35,031 nucleotides of DNA, from positions 1 through 35,031 of IMG/VR virus record IMGVR_UViG_3300036770_002590; one strand, 5' to 3'. The DNA comes from a virus. How positions within the stretch are numbered: position 1 is the stretch's first letter; every line of letters starts with the position of its first letter. Both the position numbers and the translations under genes were made by a program. Shown in pieces: positions 12,678 through 23,700 of this stretch. Under the pieces are notes generated by a model. That model saw only the letters and a list, made by a program, of their open reading frames with translations, ran no database searches and was not told where the DNA came from.

Positions 12678-14615
12678 TTATATTGTTCTACGGAACTTAA
12701 ACGTCATTGTATGACTTGAAATTGAATCGCTTCCAGACACTTGCAACTTTAAGGTTGAAGGTGCACTAGATGTTCTAATCACACGAGCATAAATTCTACC
12801 TGCACTTGCTGCTGGTCCTGCTCTGTGTAAAACTATTTCATCGGCAGTGGTTGAAGTGGTTGTTCCACTAAACCAAGCCATATTACCTGTATAGTATTCT
12901 CCATTCGATTCTATTTGGACAATATAGGAACCTGTCGCTAGATAAGTTCCAGACACTCCTGTGACATCTGTCCATGATGTCGTAAGTGCCGAAGTGAACG
13001 TGGTTGTTTTTAACTGGTCGACGTTCGTACCATCTGTCATAGTAAGACCGGTATGTTTAATATCTCCTACTACATCTAATTTAGCCGAAGGGGTTGAAGT
13101 TCCTATACCAATAAGTCCTGTTGAAGTTATTCTCATTCTTTCAAGACTGCCATCTCCAACTCCATTTGTATGAAATGAAATTCCAGAAGTTTGAGAAGAC
13201 CAAACTTGCATCAAATTATTGGTAATACTTATACCTGAATTTGTGTGTAAAAGAAGACCGTTACCAACTCCTGTTTCTCTTATTTTTATACTTCCATTTA
13301 CATCTAAAAATTCGCCTGGACTTGTAGTATTTATACCTACCTTTCCATCAAGTTGAACTGACATTAATTCAACAGAACTTCCATTTACAATAGAGATTCT
13401 ATTACTACCTGAACTTAAGTCATCTCCATCGTATTCAATACCCATTGAATACGATTCAACAGCAGTTCCTTCAGCTTCACTAAACCACAAAGTAGGTTTA
13501 CCTGTGCCGCCACCGTCTTCTCCACCTTCTGCGTTTGATGATGATGCAATTAAAATATTACCTTGTTCTACAATAATTCCACCGTCTTTAATATGTAGCT
13601 TATCTAATGGATTTGTTTCTCCAATTCCAACACTGCCGTCTCCTTTAATTCGCAAGTGTTCTGAAAGACTACCACCAATATTTGCTGTTAAAAATGCTAA
13701 ATCACTATCACCACTAAAATTCGTATTTGTTCTAATGCTACGAATAGATGATTGTTGAAAATTATTTCCAGCAGTAGTGGTAACAACAAAATTTAACGAA
13801 GCATAGTCATTTGTTGTTCCACTACTTCTACGAATTTGAATACCATCATCATTAGATGCAGTAACAACTGATAATTTTGTACCGGGGTCAGTTGTTCCAA
13901 TACCAACATTACCACCATCTTCAATATAAAATGCACTTACACCATCATCTTGGAAATTTACAACTGGTTGAGCACCTGTTTGATTTACTATAACTGCTGG
14001 ACCCGTTCCATCATTTGTAATACTCAATTGTTCTGTATTAGCTACGTTTGTATTAACTTGTGTAACACTACCGTTAACTGTTAGGTTACCTTCAATACGT
14101 GCATCTCCAACTACATGTAATTTTTGTCCTGGACTTGTTGTACCAATACCTATATTACCACTACTGTCTATAACAAATCTATGCTGAGCAGCTGTAGCGT
14201 CATATATATCAAATATATCACTTAAACTTCCGTTATTATAGATTGTCCAAGTTCTGGCATCATTAGTTAAGTTTATAGTGGGATAACCATTTGCAGCACT
14301 ATCTCTTATACGTAATGTAGCACCGCCAGCTGTTGATGAAGAAATATCTAATTTATTACCCGGGTTATTTGTTCCAATACCAACATTACCACTACTGGTA
14401 ATTCTAACAACTTCAACCCCACCTTCAACTAAAGCCAAAGTATCAGCAGCAGGGCTAAATAAACCTGTATTTAAATCCCCACTAAAGGTATAAGAAGGTA
14501 ACGATGTTGTACCAAGAGGTGCTACAAAAGTACCTGTGGTAGTTAATGTTCCCGTGTTTGTGGTTCCCTGTACTAAGAGTGAACCGTAGATGTCTGTACT
14601 ATTTAATTTTGCCAT
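12678..14615 (-). CDS. Tail fibre protein with six GIGTTSP-type repeats, 645 aa
   Basis: Six copies of the repeat G-x-V/I-GIGTTSPG-x-KL are spread along the chain (for example GNVGIGTNNPGNKL and GKVGINTTSPGEFL), each usually preceded by a strand such as ERMRITSTG. This is the shaft pattern of many phage fibres. The first 60 residues (TDIYGSLLVQGTTNTGTLTTTGTF) resemble a fibre base. The last 100 residues, from about 545, form a separate beta domain ending TFKFRRTI and are the likely receptor-facing tip. The ATG at 14615 has AGGAGG 9 nt upstream. It is separated from its neighbours by 11 and 2 bp, so it belongs to a tight operon. No enzyme domain such as a depolymerase or lyase is apparent. Confidence 0.83.
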   Translation of the reverse strand: MAKLNSTDIYGSLLVQGTTNTGTLTTTGTFVAPLGTTSLPSYTFSGDLNTGLFSPAADTLALVEGGVEVVRITSSGNVGIGTNNPGNKLDISSSTAGGATLRIRDSAANGYPTINLTNDARTWTIYNNGSLSDIFDIYDATAAQHRFVIDSSGNIGIGTTSPGQKLHVVGDARIEGNLTVNGSVTQVNTNVANTEQLSITNDGTGPAVIVNQTGAQPVVNFQDDGVSAFYIEDGGNVGIGTTDPGTKLSVVTASNDDGIQIRRSSGTTNDYASLNFVVTTTAGNNFQQSSIRSIRTNTNFSGDSDLAFLTANIGGSLSEHLRIKGDGSVGIGETNPLDKLHIKDGGIIVEQGNILIASSSNAEGGEDGGGTGKPTLWFSEAEGTAVESYSMGIEYDGDDLSSGSNRISIVNGSSVELMSVQLDGKVGINTTSPGEFLDVNGSIKIRETGVGNGLLLHTNSGISITNNLMQVWSSQTSGISFHTNGVGDGSLERMRITSTGLIGIGTSTPSAKLDVVGDIKHTGLTMTDGTNVDQLKTTTFTSALTTSWTDVTGVSGTYLATGSYIVQIESNGEYYTGNMAWFSGTTTSTTADEIVLHRAGPAASAGRIYARVIRTSSAPSTLKLQVSGSDSISSHTMTFKFRRTI

Positions 14616-14617
14616 AT

Positions 14618-17587
14618 TTATTGGCCTCCTTCATTTAATGAGCCTAGTATATTTATACTATTTTTTGCTATCTTCATTTTTTGCTCTACCATTTTTAATT
14701 CCCTATACCTTTCATATAAAGTATCCATTTGTGCTTTAGTGGGTGGCACTGTAAATGTTGTAGATAAGTTTATAGCAAATATTTCCCCTATAAGTTTGGT
14801 ATAATTACCCTGGGCTGTAGGGTTTGTAACAACGGCTCTACCAAAATTATATAAACCAGTTCCTGAACTTTGGTGGGTTATGATTGTTGAAAATTTAGAA
14901 TTTATAAAACTTGATAAAGACACAAATCCAAATGCAGAAGTTATTCCTGGAAAATACACATAAAAACTATCCAAATTTTGACCGTCACCTTCATGCGTCA
15001 TTCTATAGTAAACTTGGTTTCCACCATTTACAGTTTTAGTCACATTATAAATCATTCTGTGGTCATTAGAAGTGTTTTTATCTATTCTTATAAACTCGTT
15101 ATTTTTAGTGGTTATTGCTCCGGGATTAGCACTTGTAAATAAAGAATATTGATTGCTAAAATCAATCATGTTGTTAGTTTCAAATATTTCTTTATAAGTT
15201 TTGTTTTCATAAGCAATAGTATCTATACCTACTTCATTAAATTCTTGTGTTATTACTTGTCCGTTTTGTTTTATTCTTGATTGAGAATAGTCTCTATACC
15301 ATATATCTATTTGTTCTTTACTTGGAATTTCTGTAAAGTATCCATCATTTAAAAGTTTAGTAAAGTTTATGGCACCCATTTGATTAACTACAATTCTTTC
15401 TCCTGTACCTGGATATATAAATGCATTATCATTAAGTCTTAATACCTGCTGCCTAAAGAAAAGAGCATTTCCACTAACATAATTTGGATGGGCTTGAGCT
15501 AAAAATGTTTTTAAACCAATCCCAAAAGTTGCAGAGCCTTGTGCAACACTGTTAAAACCTGTTCCGTTATTATACCACATTACGTAATAATGTTTAGCAT
15601 TATTTTCTAAAACATTTGTAAATGTGTAAACAAAGTCTCCTGCAGTTATACCTTTAGACGCTAAGTTAAAGTCTACATAGTGTTCACCATTTTCTGCATT
15701 AGCTTCAAATGTTAATTTACCATTTATATAAGAATTATTCGTCACTCTAATATAACTAGGACCTACCCCAGACATTAAATTATTATCTTCAAATAGCCTT
15801 GAAAGAGTAAGTGTAGGTGTCTGACCGGTATATCTTAAATACCAAGCATCCATTTGTGCTTTAGTTGGTTCGTTTCCTGCTCCAAACAATGCTGTGAGAT
15901 TTATAAAATTAATATTATCTATATAAGCTGTAAAAGGAGTATCACCACCACTAGACCTATAGGGGTATATACAATGATTTGAAGTAGTATTAGCTGTGTG
16001 CATTTTAGAAGCAAAACTAGCAGTAGAAGGAAAACTAAGTGTTGAGTAAGGATTACTGTTTTCCATATAAAAATTTACAGTTGAAGAAACATATCCTGTT
16101 AAAAAATAATATATATTTCCAGATATTAAAGGAACATCACATCGTATAACCCCTGCGTTATTATTTGAACCAGTTATTTTTAATTTTCCGTCTTCGTTAG
16201 ATATCGTTGAAGAAAATGTAGAGCTCCAATTAGTTGTTCCATTTGAAAAATCAGAATTTGTAGGTATTAAGTTACTTTCTTCAAACAATTTTTTTAAGGT
16301 TATACCCGGTGCTACTTCATCATCTTCTACTACATAATCTTCTACAAATTCATTTGCATATAAGTTTCCTTGATTGTCTATCTTTGCTTTAACTTGATAT
16401 TTATCTAGAACTTGAGCATCAGACAAGACCGTAGAGTATACTTCTATAGTACCAATAGTTCCTGGTCTGGCATCAGCAAAAGATGTTCCATCGTTATTAT
16501 ATCTTGAATTAAACCTAATTGGTTTTGTAATTGAAACATTTCCAATTTGCCCGGAACCCCTAAGAATCCCATTAATATAAATTTTAGCAAGACCGGCACT
16601 ATCTTTTGTAAATACATAATTATTTAATTGAGTCACATCTACAAAGTTGCTTGCTTGCACAAATAACGCTAAGGAACTTGCTACTTGAAAAGCTAACCTT
16701 CCATTTGTTGTATCAAAATATCCGAAGTAACCTAATCCTGAAGACCAGACCTCAGTAGACCATAAAATATCCCATATTACAGTTGTATCTCTTTTATAGT
16801 CTATAGAAATTGTAAACTCTTCAGGGTTAATAAATTTATTTGTATTTAAATAAGAATTATTAGGAAAAGACACAGTGCCATTACCATTAAAGGTTTTAGT
16901 ACCAACTATAGTTCCGTTATATTTATATCCACTATTATCATATACTAAATTTTCATCTTTATTAAATGTATAATGTAATACTTTTGCTTTTGCTAATTCA
17001 TTTATTTCTTTTTGAGATAATACGTGGTCATATATTCTAAAATCATTTAATGAACCAACTATTCGTTCATTATTAAAATCATACCTTGTACCCAGCATGT
17101 AGTTATATTGAGTTAATGTGAAAGGATTGTGGGTTGCTGTATATGAAAGAACACCATTTTTGTAGATGATAACTTCTCCATTGGTTTTGAATGTATATAC
17201 AAGATGGGTCCATGCATTAAAAGGTATTGTTACATTTGTTATAACCCAAGTAGTATTATTACCTAAAAAGTAATAAGAAAGTGCTCCTGAAGGGCTAACT
17301 GATAAATCTGGGTTATGGTTGGAACCGAGTCTCTGCCCACCTAACCATCTGGAATAAGTAAGAGATATAGTTGAAGGATTAATCCAAACAGCAAAGGTTA
17401 CACTAGATTTACCTGTTAAATCAACATTTAAAATATTTATACCATCTGTTTGAGAATCAAAATATGCAGCCTGGCCAATTTTTCCATTGACAAAAGTAAC
17501 ATTACTATTAACGTCTACTCCATGGTTAGCGTTAACACTGTAATCATTTGTATTGCCGTCTAAAGGCCACCAGCCTATTAATGCCAT
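14618..17587 (-). CDS. Modular virion adhesin: two LamG-like plus three carbohydrate-binding-like domains
   Basis: This 989-residue protein starts with a LamG/concanavalin-like domain (residues 1-200: GWWPLDGNTNDYSVNANHG, then FAVWINP, WTHLVYTF, FRIYDHVLSQKEI). A second follows (about 200-395: YNGTIVGTKTF, TISIDYKR, IYINGILRGSG, IEVYSTVLSD). Three beta-sandwich units follow, starting near residues 439, 593 and 775 (for example LIPTNSDFSNGTTNWSS). Each ends in a linker like INLTALFGAGNEPTKAQMDAWY. These resemble carbohydrate-binding modules and suggest glycan binding on the host surface. No catalytic residues are apparent. The ATG at 17587 lies 8 bp after the 377-aa gene and has only a GGTG-type ribosome site. 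It shares its unit type with the 683-aa protein. Confidence 0.82.
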   Translation of the reverse strand: MALIGWWPLDGNTNDYSVNANHGVDVNSNVTFVNGKIGQAAYFDSQTDGINILNVDLTGKSSVTFAVWINPSTISLTYSRWLGGQRLGSNHNPDLSVSPSGALSYYFLGNNTTWVITNVTIPFNAWTHLVYTFKTNGEVIIYKNGVLSYTATHNPFTLTQYNYMLGTRYDFNNERIVGSLNDFRIYDHVLSQKEINELAKAKVLHYTFNKDENLVYDNSGYKYNGTIVGTKTFNGNGTVSFPNNSYLNTNKFINPEEFTISIDYKRDTTVIWDILWSTEVWSSGLGYFGYFDTTNGRLAFQVASSLALFVQASNFVDVTQLNNYVFTKDSAGLAKIYINGILRGSGQIGNVSITKPIRFNSRYNNDGTSFADARPGTIGTIEVYSTVLSDAQVLDKYQVKAKIDNQGNLYANEFVEDYVVEDDEVAPGITLKKLFEESNLIPTNSDFSNGTTNWSSTFSSTISNEDGKLKITGSNNNAGVIRCDVPLISGNIYYFLTGYVSSTVNFYMENSNPYSTLSFPSTASFASKMHTANTTSNHCIYPYRSSGGDTPFTAYIDNINFINLTALFGAGNEPTKAQMDAWYLRYTGQTPTLTLSRLFEDNNLMSGVGPSYIRVTNNSYINGKLTFEANAENGEHYVDFNLASKGITAGDFVYTFTNVLENNAKHYYVMWYNNGTGFNSVAQGSATFGIGLKTFLAQAHPNYVSGNALFFRQQVLRLNDNAFIYPGTGERIVVNQMGAINFTKLLNDGYFTEIPSKEQIDIWYRDYSQSRIKQNGQVITQEFNEVGIDTIAYENKTYKEIFETNNMIDFSNQYSLFTSANPGAITTKNNEFIRIDKNTSNDHRMIYNVTKTVNGGNQVYYRMTHEGDGQNLDSFYVYFPGITSAFGFVSLSSFINSKFSTIITHQSSGTGLYNFGRAVVTNPTAQGNYTKLIGEIFAINLSTTFTVPPTKAQMDTLYERYRELKMVEQKMKIAKNSINILGSLNEGGQ

Positions 17588-17595
17588 AGATACAC

Positions 17596-18729
17596 CTATT
17601 CTCCAAACACAAAGTCTATTGTGTTATCTGTTGCGTTATATTCTGTATATGCATTAGTACCATATTTAAATTTTGCACTTGTATTAATAGAACCATCATT
17701 TTCTACTGAAGCTAATGTTGCTGCTGCTTTTTGGAATCTTGTTATATCACTTGTAGCACCTGAGTTTGCAAGATTGATGATTAATGCCGGATTTGCATCA
17801 GCAGCATTTCTACCAATATTTAAACCTGTATTTGCTGTTTCAATAAAAGCATTATTATAAGTTATGTTTGAAATGCCAACACCTTGGAAACGACCATCGT
17901 TTGCTAAATAGGCTTTAACTACATTGTTTGATTTGAACTCTGCTAATCTTGCTGTATGTGAAGCAACTGTATCTAAAATTAAAGGTATTCTATCGGTAGC
18001 TCCGCTCTTGACTTGTAATTGTGCATCTGGTGTTGTAAGACCAGTTCCGATAGCAACTTTTCCACCGTGGGGTTGAATATGTAAATTATAATATGTTTCA
18101 CTTGTGTCTGTTCTTCTTTGTTGAATAAATCCTTGTCCAGATTCAATTGTTCCAAACAACATACCATAGTTTGTATCTACATTTGAAATTTGAAAAGCCA
18201 CATTAGTTGGTGTAGCACCGGACAGATTAAGTCCATTATTACCAGAAACAGATAATTTAGAGGTGGGTGAACTCGTCCCAATCCCAACACTGCCATTATT
18301 AGTAATACGCATTCTTTCAAATAAAGAACCACCGAGCAAAGTAGTATTTGAAGTATAAAATGACAAATAGGGAGCAGCACCTAAAGAACCAATAGCACTA
18401 TCTATAGCAGCACTTGAAATTGGATACGAACTTGCTCCAAATGTATTACGCCATTGTAATCTTCCAAATGTTCCCAATGAATTTTGAGTTGTCGATAGTT
18501 GTAATGCTACTGTTCCAACACTACTATTAGATATATGTAATTTTTCACCTGGACTAGTTGTCCCAATACCAACATTACCGCTAATAGTTAAATTACCGGT
18601 AATAGCATCACCGGACTTTAATACTTTATTTGTGATGCTTGTTGAATTTTCGTGAACAATTTGTCCTTGTTCTTGTCCTGTAGTTGCATCCCAGATTACA
18701 GAACCTATATGTAATTTACTTCCTTCCAT
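17596..18729 (-). CDS. Tail fibre protein with GIGTTSP-type repeats, 377 aa
   Basis: The start (MEGSKLHIGSVIWDATTG) is followed by NLTISGNVGIGTTSPGEKLH, then GSVGIGTSSPTSKL and a variant GKVAIGTGLTTPDAQL. The C-terminal half contains the units KSGATDRIPLILDT, NIGRNAADANPALI and ITRFQKAAATLASVENDG, which also occur in the 1500-aa and 2572-aa fibres. It therefore looks like a shortened paralogue of those genes, lacking a distinct tip domain and ending in FVFGE. The ATG shares its first base with the stop of the upstream gene (TAATG) and has GGAG 7 nt upstream, implying translational coupling. The role is presumably a host-contact or connector fibre. Confidence 0.8.
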   Translation of the reverse strand: MEGSKLHIGSVIWDATTGQEQGQIVHENSTSITNKVLKSGDAITGNLTISGNVGIGTTSPGEKLHISNSSVGTVALQLSTTQNSLGTFGRLQWRNTFGASSYPISSAAIDSAIGSLGAAPYLSFYTSNTTLLGGSLFERMRITNNGSVGIGTSSPTSKLSVSGNNGLNLSGATPTNVAFQISNVDTNYGMLFGTIESGQGFIQQRRTDTSETYYNLHIQPHGGKVAIGTGLTTPDAQLQVKSGATDRIPLILDTVASHTARLAEFKSNNVVKAYLANDGRFQGVGISNITYNNAFIETANTGLNIGRNAADANPALIINLANSGATSDITRFQKAAATLASVENDGSINTSAKFKYGTNAYTEYNATDNTIDFVFGE

Positions 18730-20780
18730 TATCTTACTCCTTTAAATATTTTATATACTCTTAATAAAGCTTCCATTGTTTCATTGTTGGGTTCGTTCCC
18801 TGAGCCAAACATACTTGTAAGATTAATCGTGTATACATTATCTAAATGAAACTCAGTATATGAAGCCCCTACAACACTCACAAAAAAGCTAAGACCTACA
18901 TTTCCTGTTTCAACTGCTGTTACTACATTGCTAAATGTTTTCCAATTAGATGTTATACCTGTACCCAATGTTTGAGTTGGTATCACATTAGTAAAACTTG
19001 TAATTAAAACATCTTGAGGGTCTAATACAACACCAACCTTTAAATCGGTGGCGATGAAATACTTATTATTTTGCACAAAAGCAATGTTTGCTTGTGGTCT
19101 TACATAAGGTGTCCCATTGTCCCTAGAAGTAATTAAGAATTGATTGCCATAAGATACTGTAGGATTTATACCACCTGTTGCAGTCCAACCACTGACCCCT
19201 GTATCAAATGTATTGTTAGGAATTAAATTTCCACCCTCAAATATTTCACGATATGTTTTATCTAAATAAGCTACAGTATCAATCCCAGAACTTTGGACAA
19301 ACTGTGCAGATAGTGTAGCATTTGCATTATTAAATTGCCATTGATTAAAGTAATAGTCAAGTTGTGATTTAGTAAGTGACTGAAGTCCAAGAGTGTTTAG
19401 GTTAAGAAGCATTACATCTTTAATTATTGTTGCTCCTGCAATTGCCGGTCTAAATTCTAAACCATTAAATGTGGATGTTGTTGTGTATAAAAAAGAATTA
19501 GCAGTAATAGGAGAACCAGTAAACATTGCTACGTCTGGACTACCATTTGCAACAATAGTTCCTATGTTAGTTAACGTTGCTCTTATGTATATTTTGGTTG
19601 AAGATGGTATGTTATATAATGGTATTGAGCTTGTTCCGTTAAAAAAACCACCAGAAAAACCACCAGTAGAACTTGTAATAAATTGAGTGTTATTTGAAAC
19701 ACTTAAATTTGTTGCACTTGTATCTCTTAATGTCCAACCATCAGCAATATTGTTTGAGTTTGCATCTATAAATTCTGGCACTAAATCACCATCTCTAAAT
19801 ACTTCATTAAGTGTAAAACTGTGTGCGATGTATGGGGTTGATGTAGTTCCTAATTCAAGTTGAATATTAGAAAATGAACCACTTCTAATTGCCGATGTTC
19901 CAAAACCTAATAATAATTTAGTTGTACCGCTTGGTACTGTTAAAAATACATTAAAAGAACCACTTTGTCCCCCTGTTGAGTTATCAGAATAAGTAGCTAA
20001 TTCAGTATTGCTATCATTTAAAGCAAGTAAAGTAACAAAATTTCCAAACACTTGGTCTTTTGTAAAATTACCAGAAGCAACGTATGTATTACCAACTTCC
20101 CAATTGTCAAAAAAATATCCCTCACGATTATATATATTTCCTGTATAGGTACTATCTACTGATAAATTTCTTGTATAAATAGTAACATCATTACCACTTT
20201 CACGGTGTAATCTCATACCTAGTTTATTATTTTCAAGCCATACATTATACCAGAAATCTAACTGTTCTTGTGTTGCAGTAATACCAAGAGCTGTTAAGTC
20301 TATAATATAAAAATAATCCATATGAATTGTATCACCAATAGCAGCAATGTTAGCGACATAATCAAGTCTTTGATTAACAGGACTTCCTTTTAAAGTGTAA
20401 GTAGAATAAACATTTGGTGTTGGATTGTATATGTATTTTCTATCCGTACTAGTTCCTGTGCTAAATCCAATATAAATCCACTCTGTTTGTTGCAAAGGTT
20501 TTATACTTGATATAAGATAATATGTTTTTGCATTATCTAAAAATGTTGTAGAATAACCATAAAAAGTAGATGTTCTATCAGATGACGCAATAAAAATACC
20601 ATTAGCATAATCGTATGTTTCAGTAGCAGTATTATCATCAGTCCATACAATTCTATCTGAACTTGATGTATAATCATACTTAAATGTAGGGTTAGCAAAA
20701 ACCTCATTCAATGTTTTATTATTGAGGTCAGCAATTGGTACTTCATTTTGGTCGTATTGTATTAAAGTCTTTGTTATCAT
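18729..20780 (-). CDS. Modular adhesin of four carbohydrate-binding-like units, 683 aa
   Basis: Four beta-sandwich units follow one another, at about residues 20-180, 185-325, 325-490 and 505-683. Units one, three and four open with an element like LNEVF or YREIF plus N/D-rich turns, and close with a membrane-free linker such as YIIDLTALGITATQEQLDFWYN or YTINLTSMFGSGNEPNNETM. Unit four reads LIPNNTFDTGVSGWTATGG, the classic start of a CBM-like fold. The units match those in the 989-aa protein, so the two genes share ancestry. Glycan binding on the host or on mucus is plausible; no enzyme motif is seen. The ATG at 20780 has AGGGGA upstream and the gene lies 9 bp after the 1500-aa gene. Confidence 0.74.
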   Translation of the reverse strand: MITKTLIQYDQNEVPIADLNNKTLNEVFANPTFKYDYTSSSDRIVWTDDNTATETYDYANGIFIASSDRTSTFYGYSTTFLDNAKTYYLISSIKPLQQTEWIYIGFSTGTSTDRKYIYNPTPNVYSTYTLKGSPVNQRLDYVANIAAIGDTIHMDYFYIIDLTALGITATQEQLDFWYNVWLENNKLGMRLHRESGNDVTIYTRNLSVDSTYTGNIYNREGYFFDNWEVGNTYVASGNFTKDQVFGNFVTLLALNDSNTELATYSDNSTGGQSGSFNVFLTVPSGTTKLLLGFGTSAIRSGSFSNIQLELGTTSTPYIAHSFTLNEVFRDGDLVPEFIDANSNNIADGWTLRDTSATNLSVSNNTQFITSSTGGFSGGFFNGTSSIPLYNIPSSTKIYIRATLTNIGTIVANGSPDVAMFTGSPITANSFLYTTTSTFNGLEFRPAIAGATIIKDVMLLNLNTLGLQSLTKSQLDYYFNQWQFNNANATLSAQFVQSSGIDTVAYLDKTYREIFEGGNLIPNNTFDTGVSGWTATGGINPTVSYGNQFLITSRDNGTPYVRPQANIAFVQNNKYFIATDLKVGVVLDPQDVLITSFTNVIPTQTLGTGITSNWKTFSNVVTAVETGNVGLSFFVSVVGASYTEFHLDNVYTINLTSMFGSGNEPNNETMEALLRVYKIFKGVR

Positions 20781-20789
20781 ACTAATCCC

Positions 20790-23700
20790 CTAAAATCTAA
20801 AGTCCAAAGTTCCAATAGAACCTTCATTAATTGTCCAGGAACCAATTCTTATTTCATTTGTTGTAACAGCTTGTGAGGTAATAACACCTTCTTTATCTAT
20901 ACTTGCTTTGCTAACACCTTCTGATTGTGCATCTAATATTAAACCTGTTGAAGATGTATTTTCTTGATTTACAATTAACGCAGAGTTTGCGTCAGCGACA
21001 TTTCTACGAATAACTGTTCCGTTAATAGTTAAATCTACACGGGAGTTATTTGCTCCAGTTGAACTTGCTACTAATGCACCAAATATAGAACCAAATTTAT
21101 TTATCCAAGCAACATCACTACCTGCTGCTTGCCATGTTTGCACATTAGCTGTTGACCCAGCATTTGCAAGGTTAACAATTAAAGCAGGATTGGCATCTGC
21201 TTGATTACGTGCAATAACAACACCAGTGGAGTTAGTGTTTATTCCGGCAAAAGCACTTCCGGATGTTGAATAAATACCCGGTAAAAATAAAGAACCATTA
21301 CTTAACATGAATGCTTTATCAGCACCATTTAATTGCCATTTTTGTAAGTTTTCTGTTGTTGAAGATATAGCATTAACAATTAAAGGAACTACATTAGTGG
21401 CACTATTGGTTACTCTAGCATCAACTAAACTTCCTGAACTTACTGTAAATCCAGAAACAGTATCAAATCTCTTTTCAGATTCATTCCAATAAGCAACACC
21501 ACCATTAACCGGTGTGTCTTGTCTTGTAGCAAGAGCTTGAGTATCACCAACGTCACCAACTCTGGCAATACCATTACCATCAAATATTAATTGTGAATCA
21601 CTTGTTCCATCTGCTAACTTAGCACGTAGACCAGCATATTCTCCTAATGGTAACCCTGTTGTTGCACCATCACGAAGAATAATTTCATCTTTCGTTGTAT
21701 AAATTTGTTCTGCATGTGTTTCATAGATAGAGCCTTGTTGATAAATATCTCCAGCAATATTTAAAGTGCCTGAAATATATGTATCTCCATCTTTATTGAC
21801 TCTAAACTTACTATTACTTCCAGAGTCACTGTTGACAGAAATTTTAAATAAGTTTTCTGTTGTTTCTGTTTGTAAGTCAAAACTTAATAAACCAGTTAAT
21901 CCAGATTCATTGTTTGTGTTGTATATTGTCCCACCTTGTTGAACTAGCAATTCTCCTGTTGGAGTTACTTCTGTTTCTACTGGTGTGGCTAATTGATAGT
22001 AAAGCTTTTTATTTGTAATTGCAGCTTTTGCAGCACTTAAAGAAGTTCCTTTTGTAAACCCAATCCATACAGAAGTATTAGAACCACCGTTGAAAGATAT
22101 TACACCATTATAATCTGCTAAATCAAGAATATTATCAACAGAGCGATAACCCTCTAAATAAAATGGTAATCCTGTTATAGAACCACTTTGAGGGCTGAAT
22201 AAAGGAATGAAACTTCTACTAATATATAAATAATCAATATTATTAAATGATGTAAGCATTAACCAGTTTTCAGTTCCGGTTATTGTATATTCTTCAACAC
22301 GTTTAATATGATAATAATTACCATCTCTAAATTCAATACTATCTCTTACACCATTAGGTAATCTATAACCATATGTATTTAAATCTAGTGTTAGGTTTGT
22401 TGCTTGATATGGTTCATATGTTGTAGCAGTGGTACCTTCTTCTATTTGGAATGTATTTAGTTTAACATAAACTCTTTGACCAGAATTCCAGACACCCCCA
22501 AAACCTATAACAGTTTTACCAGCAGTTGTAGTAATACTTCTTGAAACAAAAGAAGTTGAGTTTGTACCAGCTTGAGATGTTGTCCCATCACTGTAAAATA
22601 CAGCAAGAAATGCAGTTCCAGACGCAACAGCAATTTCATAATTAAATGTATATTGTGTATTAGGTTTAAAGGCATTTGTATAAATAATATTTTCTTGCAC
22701 CCCACTTCCAGCTATCCAAGAAAGAGTTTGAAAACCTAAATATTCTTGAACAGTGTACTGGGCGTTTCCAAATGGTGCTTCTTTATTAAATAAATTCTTT
22801 CCAACCGCAGTAATCGTTTTATCAAAAGGAACACCTTGAATATTATCATTAGGTAAAATACCTTGAGATATCCATAAGTCCATTTGTGCTTTGATTTCAG
22901 CATCTGACATAAGGTCGAATGTTGTGTTATATAATGGCGAGTATTGCTTGTTGGCGATTAAAGGAGTAATGTTAAACACATAAGCAAAATCAACTTCCAT
23001 TACTTTTCCATTTGCCGTAGCAGCATCTGCGTATCTATGAATAATTCTAATTGTTCCAGTTGAAGCATTTGTGACAGCAGATAAGTTATACCAAACATTT
23101 TGTGCAGGTGTTAATTGAACAACATAACTTGGAACTTCGACGTTCAATTGAGTAGCGTTAGCATTTGTAACCCTTGCTCTTACAATATTATAAATTTTAT
23201 TTCCACTTGGAAATGTAAAGTTTTGAGAAGTAAATGGGTCAGGATGACTTCCATCTCCTGTATTTGTTAAAATACCCCCAGATGCAGTGTTTACAGAACG
23301 TGCCCACGGCCAAAATGCTATGCCACTATCAAAATCTGGGTTAGTAAGTAATTGTGTCGCCTGTAACAAATCACCTTCAAGTTTAAAATCTAAAACATCT
23401 CGTTCTAGTATATTACTAGCCACACTTCCTACTGCATCATATTGTGTATATGCAATAGTTTCGGCACCATCATTAATTTCTAATTTTGCTGTAGGAGAGG
23501 TTATACCTATACCTACTTTACCATCTCGTTTTACTGTGAGTCTATCTGTTCCTGATGCTTGAACTTTAAGGATATCACCTGTTGAGGATGCATGAATTTG
23601 ATTGACAATCAATGTAGGATTCGTATCGGCAATGTTGCGAGAGATAACAGAACCATTATTTGTTAGTTCAATATGAGAATTGTTTGTTGATGTTAAATTA

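Noticed and set aside
13080-13088. Exact GCTAAATTA inside the 645-aa fibre gene
   Set aside because: It encodes Ala-Lys-Leu in the common SAKLDV part of a GIGTTSP repeat and has no start codon with a ribosome site after it.
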